Of a DNA stretch of 18,398 bases, positions 13,787 to 18,398 are shown one piece after another (position 1 is the stretch's first letter; each line of letters begins with the position of its first letter). The position numbers were made by a program, and so were the translations under genes. The notes under the pieces are model-generated. The model was given only the letters and a program-made list of their open reading frames with translations. It was not told the DNA's origin and did not search any database. Source of the DNA: CAYJLW01 sp964370965 (GTDB lineage: Bacteria; Actinomycetota; Acidimicrobiia; UBA2766); contig CAYJLW010000085.1 in assembly GCA_964370965.1 (NCBI GenBank), positions 1 to 18,398 of the forward strand, in the 5' to 3' direction.

Positions 13787-15724
13787 TTGGCTGAACAGGT
13801 GCAGGGTCGCTACGGCGCGGCCGACATCACGGTCCTCGAGGGGCTCCAGGCCGTCCGCAAGCGGCCCGGCATGTACATAGGTTCCAAGGGGCCCCGGGGT
13901 CTGCATCACCTGGTCTACGAGGTCGTCGACAACGCCATCGACGAGGCGCTCGCCGGATTCTGCGACGAGATCACGGTCACGCTCCTCCCCGGAGACGGCG
14001 TCCGGGTCACCGACAACGGTCGCGGCATTCCCGTCGAGGACCACCCGTCGAATCCGGGCATGAGCTCGGTCGAGGTCGTCATGACCAAGCTCCACGCCGG
14101 CGGCAAGTTCGGCGGCGGCAGCTACTCGGTGTCCGGGGGCCTCCACGGTGTGGGGGTCTCGGTTGTGAACGCCCTCTCCAGCCGCCTCGTCGTGGACGTC
14201 GAACGCGACGGCGGCCAGTTCCGCCAGGAGTTCGCCCACGGGGGGGCCCCCACGGGTCCCCTGCGGCGCGTCGGGGACTCGAAGCGCACCGGAACGACCG
14301 TGGAGTTCGACGCCGACACCGAGATCTTCGAGACGACCCACTACGAACGCGACACGCTGGTGCGCCGCCTCCGGGAGCAGGCCTTCCTGAACCGGGGCGT
14401 GAAGATCCACCTCGTCGACGCCAGGGGCGAGAGTCCCGTCGAGGAGTGCTTCCACTACAAGGGGGGCATCGAGGACTTCGTCCGCCACCTGAACTCCTCC
14501 AAGGACCCCCTCCACAAGAGCGTGATCGCCTTCTCCGACGTCCGGCGCGACACGAACGTCCCCCCGGCCGAGGTCGAGGTCGCCATGCAGTGGAACACGG
14601 CCTACGCCGAGTCGGTGCACACGTTCGCCAACACCATCAACACGCCCGGAGGCGGCACGCACGAAGAGGGCTTCCGGGCGGCCCTCACCAACACGATCAA
14701 CAAGTACGGCCGGACCAAGGGCGTCCTCAAGGACAAGGACGAGAACCTCCAGGGCGAGGACTGCCGCGAGGGCCTCACGGCGGTCATCTCCGTGAAGCTG
14801 GGCGAGCCCCAGTTCGAAGGCCAGACCAAGGACAAGCTCGGCAACACCGACATCAAGTCCCTCGTGCAGACGACCACGAACTCGATGCTCGTAGAGTGGC
14901 TGGAACGCCACCCCGGAGAGGCGAAAGCCATCCTGGACAAGTGCAAGGCGGCCGCCCAGGGGCGTATCGCCGCCCGCAAGGCCCGCGACCTCACCCGACG
15001 CAAAGGACTCCTGGACTCCGCGGGCCTGCCCGGCAAGCTCGTCGACTGCTCGAGCGCCGACCCCGGCCAGTGCGAGCTCTTCATCGTCGAGGGCAACTCC
15101 GCCGGCGGCTCCGCGGTGAAGGCCCGCAACCGCAACGTGCAGGCGATCCTGCCCATCAGAGGCAAGATCCTCAACGTCGAGAAGTCCCGCCTCGACAAGA
15201 TTCTCGCCAACAACGAGATCAAGTCCCTCATCACGGCGATCGGAGCCGGCATCGGCGAGGACTTCGACCTCGCAAAGGTCCGCTACCACAAGGTCGTGAC
15301 CCTCGCGGACGCCGACGTCGACGGCGCCCACATCCGCACGCTCCTGCTCACCTTCTTCTTCCGCTACATGCCCCAACTCGTCGAGTCCGGCTTCGTGTAT
15401 TCCGCGCAGCCTCCCCTGTTCAGCCAGGAGATCGACAAGAAGGTGCACTACGTCCACTCCGACAAGGAGCTCGAGGCGCTCCGTCGCCAGCACTCCCGCA
15501 GGAAGCTCCCTGCGGCGCAGCGCTTCAAGGGCCTCGGGGAGATGGACCACGAGGAGCTCTGGGCGACGACGATGGACCCGGCGCAGCGGATCCTGCGTCA
15601 GATGACCCTCGAGGACGCCGCCATCGCCGACGAGGTGTTCTCCGTCCTCATGGGCGACAACGTGGAGATGCGCAAGGATTTCATCCGGGCGAACGCCGGC
15701 GACGTCCGGTTCCTGGACATCTGA
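13787..15724 (+). CDS. gyrB: DNA gyrase subunit B
   Basis: A 645-aa ATPase subunit of gyrase, which introduces negative supercoils. The GHKL domain shows EVVDNAIDEA (catalytic Glu45, Asn49), DNGRGIP (76-82) and GGLHGVGVSVVNALS (about 118-132). The TOPRIM domain has EGNSAGGSA (435-443), PIRGKILNVEKSRLDKIL and DADVDGAHI (508-516). The C-terminus has QRFKGLGEMDHEELW. Length is that of the short class lacking the Gram-negative insertion. The TTG start at 13787 has GGGAG five bases upstream. The usual EGDSAGG reads EGNSAGG here, with Asn at 437. It lies 16 bases before gyrA, in one operon. Confidence 0.97.
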   Translation: MAEQVQGRYGAADITVLEGLQAVRKRPGMYIGSKGPRGLHHLVYEVVDNAIDEALAGFCDEITVTLLPGDGVRVTDNGRGIPVEDHPSNPGMSSVEVVMTKLHAGGKFGGGSYSVSGGLHGVGVSVVNALSSRLVVDVERDGGQFRQEFAHGGAPTGPLRRVGDSKRTGTTVEFDADTEIFETTHYERDTLVRRLREQAFLNRGVKIHLVDARGESPVEECFHYKGGIEDFVRHLNSSKDPLHKSVIAFSDVRRDTNVPPAEVEVAMQWNTAYAESVHTFANTINTPGGGTHEEGFRAALTNTINKYGRTKGVLKDKDENLQGEDCREGLTAVISVKLGEPQFEGQTKDKLGNTDIKSLVQTTTNSMLVEWLERHPGEAKAILDKCKAAAQGRIAARKARDLTRRKGLLDSAGLPGKLVDCSSADPGQCELFIVEGNSAGGSAVKARNRNVQAILPIRGKILNVEKSRLDKILANNEIKSLITAIGAGIGEDFDLAKVRYHKVVTLADADVDGAHIRTLLLTFFFRYMPQLVESGFVYSAQPPLFSQEIDKKVHYVHSDKELEALRRQHSRRKLPAAQRFKGLGEMDHEELWATTMDPAQRILRQMTLEDAAIADEVFSVLMGDNVEMRKDFIRANAGDVRFLDI

Positions 15725-15740
15725 GGGGAGCTGGCGCCAC

Positions 15741-18194
15741 GTGACCACCCCTACGCAGCCACCGCTCCCTCCGGACCAGCCGCCCGGGGTCACCTCCGTG
15801 GACATCGAGGAGGAGATGAAGGCCTCCTTCATGGAGTACTCGATGTCCGTCATCGTCTCCCGGGCGCTGCCCGACGTCCGCGACGGCCTGAAGCCGGTGC
15901 ACCGCCGGATCCTCTTCGGGATGAACCAGCAGGGCATGCGCCCCGACCGCAAGCACCAGAAGTGCGCGAACGCCGTGGGCTACGTCATGGGGCGCTTCCA
16001 CCCCCACGGAGACACCGCCATCTACGACGCCATGGTGCGCCTCGCCCAGGACTTCTCGCTCCGGCACCCGCTCATCGATCCCAAGGGGAACTTCGGCTCC
16101 ATCGACTTCCCGCCGGCCGCGATGCGCTACACCGAAGCCCGCCTCAACAACCTCGCCACGCAGATGCTCGAGAGCATCGAAGAGGACACGATCGACTTCG
16201 TGGCCAACTACGACGGCCAGCACGAGGAACCGACCGTGCTGCCCAGCCGCCTCCCGAACCTGTTGGTGAACGGCTCCGCGGGCATCGCCGTGGGGATGGC
16301 CACGAACATCCCGTCCCACAACCTCGGGGAGATCTGCGACGCAGTGCTCCACGTCATCGATCATCCCGACGCGGGACCCGAGGAGCTCATGGGCATCGTG
16401 AAGGGACCAGACTTCCCCACCGGGGCCCTCATCGTGGGCACGGCCGGAATCCACGAGGCGTACCGGACCGGCCGGGGCTCCATCAAGATGCGCGCAGTGG
16501 CCGGCGTCGAGGAGGGCCGGGGCGGGCGCACCCAGCTCGTGTTCACCGAGTTGCCCTACCAGGTGTCGCTGCAGCGCACCGCCGAACGCATCGCCGACCT
16601 CGTGCGGGACGGCAAGATCGACGGCGTCTCCAACGTGTCCGACCAGTCCGACAAGGAGGGCCCCCGCCTCGTCGTGGACCTCAAGAAGGACGCGAACGCG
16701 AACGTCGTCCTCAACAACCTCTACAAGCAGACCCAGCTCCAGGACACCTTCGGTGCGAACATGGTGGCGCTCGTCGACGGCGTTCCCCGCACCCTCAACC
16801 TCGCCGAGATGGTGGGCTACTACGTAGACCATCAGGTGGAGGTGATCGAGCGGCGCACGAAGTTCCGCCTCCAGAAGGCCCGGGCCCGGGCCCACATCGT
16901 CGAGGGCCTCCTCATAGCGCTCGACAACATCGACGAGGTGATCCGCATCATCCGCTCCTCGCCCGACACGCCGGCAGCCCGCGCTGCCCTGGTCGCGGGG
17001 ATCGGAGTCACCGAGACGCAGGCCGACGCCATCCTGGAGATGCGACTCCGCTCCCTCACGTCCCTGGAGGTGGGCAAGCTCCAGGAGGAACTCGCCAAGC
17101 TCCGGGAGACGATCGCCGAGCTCGAGGCGATCCTCGCCGACCCCGGGAAGCTCCGGGGCGTCATCAAGGACGAGCTGGGGGCGCTCCGCAAGAAGTTCGC
17201 CGACAGCCGGCGGACCCGCATCGTCCCCGACGAGGGCGAGTTCGACATCGAGGACCTCATCGCAGACGACGAGCTCGTGGTCACGGTCACCAAGAAGGGC
17301 CTCATCAAGGCTGTGCCCGAGGAGAGCTACCGGCGCCAGGGCCGGGGCGGCCGGGGAGTGAAGGGGGTCTCCAAGCTCCGCGAGGACGACTGGGTGGAGC
17401 ACGTAATCCGCACCACGGCACACGCCTACCTGCTGTTGTTCTCGAACAAGGGCAAGGTGTACCGGATCAAGGCGCACGAGATCCCCGTGCGCGACCGCAC
17501 CGCCAAGGGCACCGCCCTGCCGCAGTTTCTCCCCGTGGGCCCCGACGAACGGATCCAGGCGATCATCGACACCCGCGATTACGAGACCGCCCGCTTCCTC
17601 GTCATGGTCACCCGGGGCGGAGTCGTGAAGAAGACGAAGTTCACCGAGTACGACTCCTCCCGGCGCGACGGCCTCATCGCCCTCGGGCTGCGCGAGGACG
17701 ACGAGCTCGTGCGGGTCTTCACCACGTCCGGCAAGGACGACATCCTCGTCGTCACCCGACAAGGGATGGGCATCCGCTTCGCCGAGAGCGACGCCCGGCC
17801 GATGGGGCGCACAGCGGCCGGGGTGCGGGCGATCAGCCTGGCCCCGGGGGACGCCGTGATAGCCGCCGATCTCGCCCGCGACATCCTCGACGTGCTCCTC
17901 GTCACCGACCGCGGATACGGCAAGCGTACGAAGATCAGCGACTACCGGCCTCAGCGCCGGGGCGGCAAGGGCCTCGTGGCGATGAAGCTGGGACCTGCCC
18001 GAGGCGAGATCGTGGCGGCGACCGTGGTCACGCCCGACGACGAGCTCTTCGTGGTGAACAGCGGCGGTGTGGTGATCCGCATCGTCGCCCGTGACGTGAG
18101 CCGCCAGGGTCGACCCGCCACGGGCGTGCGGGTCATGTCCCTGAGCGGCGACGAGCACGTGACCGCTGTGGCCTCCGTCTCCGCCCAGGACTGA
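15741..18194 (+). CDS. gyrA: DNA gyrase subunit A
   Basis: An 817-aa breakage-reunion subunit. The quinolone-determining region begins HPHGDTAIYD, with Thr92 and Asp96 at the positions of E. coli Ser83 and Asp87. The catalytic tyrosine is Tyr130 in AAMRYTEARL. A coiled-coil and dimer region spans about 370-500. The C-terminal DNA-wrapping propeller carries the GyrA box QRRGGKG at 738-744, which marks this as gyrase rather than topoisomerase IV. The GTG start at 15741 follows GAGGGGAG by ten bases. No domain is missing. No parC/parE pair is seen, so this enzyme may do both jobs as in many actinobacteria; that is inference. Confidence 0.97.
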   Translation: MTTPTQPPLPPDQPPGVTSVDIEEEMKASFMEYSMSVIVSRALPDVRDGLKPVHRRILFGMNQQGMRPDRKHQKCANAVGYVMGRFHPHGDTAIYDAMVRLAQDFSLRHPLIDPKGNFGSIDFPPAAMRYTEARLNNLATQMLESIEEDTIDFVANYDGQHEEPTVLPSRLPNLLVNGSAGIAVGMATNIPSHNLGEICDAVLHVIDHPDAGPEELMGIVKGPDFPTGALIVGTAGIHEAYRTGRGSIKMRAVAGVEEGRGGRTQLVFTELPYQVSLQRTAERIADLVRDGKIDGVSNVSDQSDKEGPRLVVDLKKDANANVVLNNLYKQTQLQDTFGANMVALVDGVPRTLNLAEMVGYYVDHQVEVIERRTKFRLQKARARAHIVEGLLIALDNIDEVIRIIRSSPDTPAARAALVAGIGVTETQADAILEMRLRSLTSLEVGKLQEELAKLRETIAELEAILADPGKLRGVIKDELGALRKKFADSRRTRIVPDEGEFDIEDLIADDELVVTVTKKGLIKAVPEESYRRQGRGGRGVKGVSKLREDDWVEHVIRTTAHAYLLLFSNKGKVYRIKAHEIPVRDRTAKGTALPQFLPVGPDERIQAIIDTRDYETARFLVMVTRGGVVKKTKFTEYDSSRRDGLIALGLREDDELVRVFTTSGKDDILVVTRQGMGIRFAESDARPMGRTAAGVRAISLAPGDAVIAADLARDILDVLLVTDRGYGKRTKISDYRPQRRGGKGLVAMKLGPARGEIVAATVVTPDDELFVVNSGGVVIRIVARDVSRQGRPATGVRVMSLSGDEHVTAVASVSAQD

Positions 18195-18272
18195 ACCCGC
18201 CGAGACGAGGCGGCCCCTGCTCCGTGGTCCTGCAGTGCGCCGGCTGAGCCCGGTTGTGGCCCCCCCGGGAGA
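18195..18272. other. Short spacer between convergent genes
   Basis: The sequence just after the gyrA stop contains CCGCC-GAGACGA-GGCGG, a five-base stem with a seven-base loop and no T run. It could act as a weak shared terminator for gyrA and the opposing gene. Nothing else recognisable lies here. Confidence 0.25.
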
Positions 18273-18398
18273 TCAGCTGGGCCAGTCCGGCTGCTCCGGG
18301 GTTCCTTGGTGCTCCTCGGGCGGGGGAGGCGGAGCGGGCGGAGCCGGAGGAGGCGGAGCCTCGGGGTAGGGCTGTGGGGGCTGGGCGTAGGGGTCCAC
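18273..18398 (-). CDS. C-terminal end of a Pro-rich protein, cut by the window edge
   Basis: On the minus strand an open frame enters from the right edge and stops at TGA 18273-18275. It reads VDPYAQPPQPYPEAPPPPAP, continues in Pro, and ends EEHQGTPEQPDWPS. Such tails are common on actinobacterial membrane or secreted proteins, but the identity cannot be told from 41 residues. The other reading frames here give less natural proteins. It converges on gyrA. In M. tuberculosis the gene after gyrA (Rv0007, itself Pro-rich) points the other way, so this is either a different gene or a rearrangement. Confidence 0.5.
   Translation of the reverse strand: MDPYAQPPQPYPEAPPPPAPPAPPPPPEEHQGTPEQPDWPS

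Noticed and set aside
13520..18158. Very long open frames on the minus strand opposite gyrB and gyrA (over 800 codons each)
   Set aside because: They mirror the GC-rich third-codon pattern of gyrB and gyrA, are full of His/Val/Gly/Glu repeats with no domains, and lie opposite certain genes.

Overview
The window is the chromosomal replication-origin neighbourhood of a high-GC Gram-positive bacterium (Actinomycetota). The gene order is: a small membrane protein, trxB, trxA, a cwlM-like gene, a GNAT gene, parB, parA, rsmG, jag, yidC, yidD, rnpA, rpmH, then dnaA, dnaN, recF, a DciA/DUF721 gene, gyrB and gyrA. From memory this is almost exactly the order around the Mycobacterium tuberculosis origin (trxB2 to gyrA). 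No gnd gene separates dnaN and recF. GC is very high, and GTG and TTG starts and GTGA stop/start overlaps are frequent. I cannot fix the class from the sequence alone. The short DnaA (about 470 aa) and the small membrane gene before trxB would suit an uncultured Acidimicrobiia-like lineage, but that is inference. A run of ten Ns and long C runs show that this is a draft assembly.

Layout. Positions 1-695 hold the end of a pilin-like protein, a frame break at an 11-C run, and a two-helix membrane protein. Positions 735-2035 (+) hold thioredoxin reductase and thioredoxin. Positions 2288-3334 (+) hold a peptidoglycan-binding protein with a degenerate amidase domain (CwlM type). Positions 3375-9183 (-) form one co-oriented block read away from the origin: rpmH, rnpA, yidD, yidC, jag, rsmG, then (across the assembly gap) parA, parB, a newly noted 42-aa membrane peptide and a GNAT acetyltransferase. 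Positions 9488-18194 (+) form the opposite arm: dnaA, dnaN, recF, dciA, gyrB, gyrA. A convergent Pro-rich gene is cut off by the right edge.

How it works together. The divergent rpmH/dnaA spacer carries opposed promoters and a cluster of DnaA-box-like sites just before dnaA. The core of this cluster recurs inside dnaA, so DnaA probably controls its own gene here and the region may contribute to the origin. ParA and ParB segregate the origin, and a perfect parS lies inside the start of rsmG. RnpA, YidD, YidC and Jag process RNA and insert membrane proteins. RecF, the clamp, DciA and gyrase support replication. TrxB/TrxA supply reducing power, and the CwlM-like protein probably regulates envelope synthesis rather than cutting the wall.

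I found no unmistakably novel multi-gene system. The points most worth checking are the duplicated DnaA-box module, the small membrane gene after parB, the GyrB EGNSAGG substitution, the amidase lacking its zinc histidines, and the frame break at the left edge.
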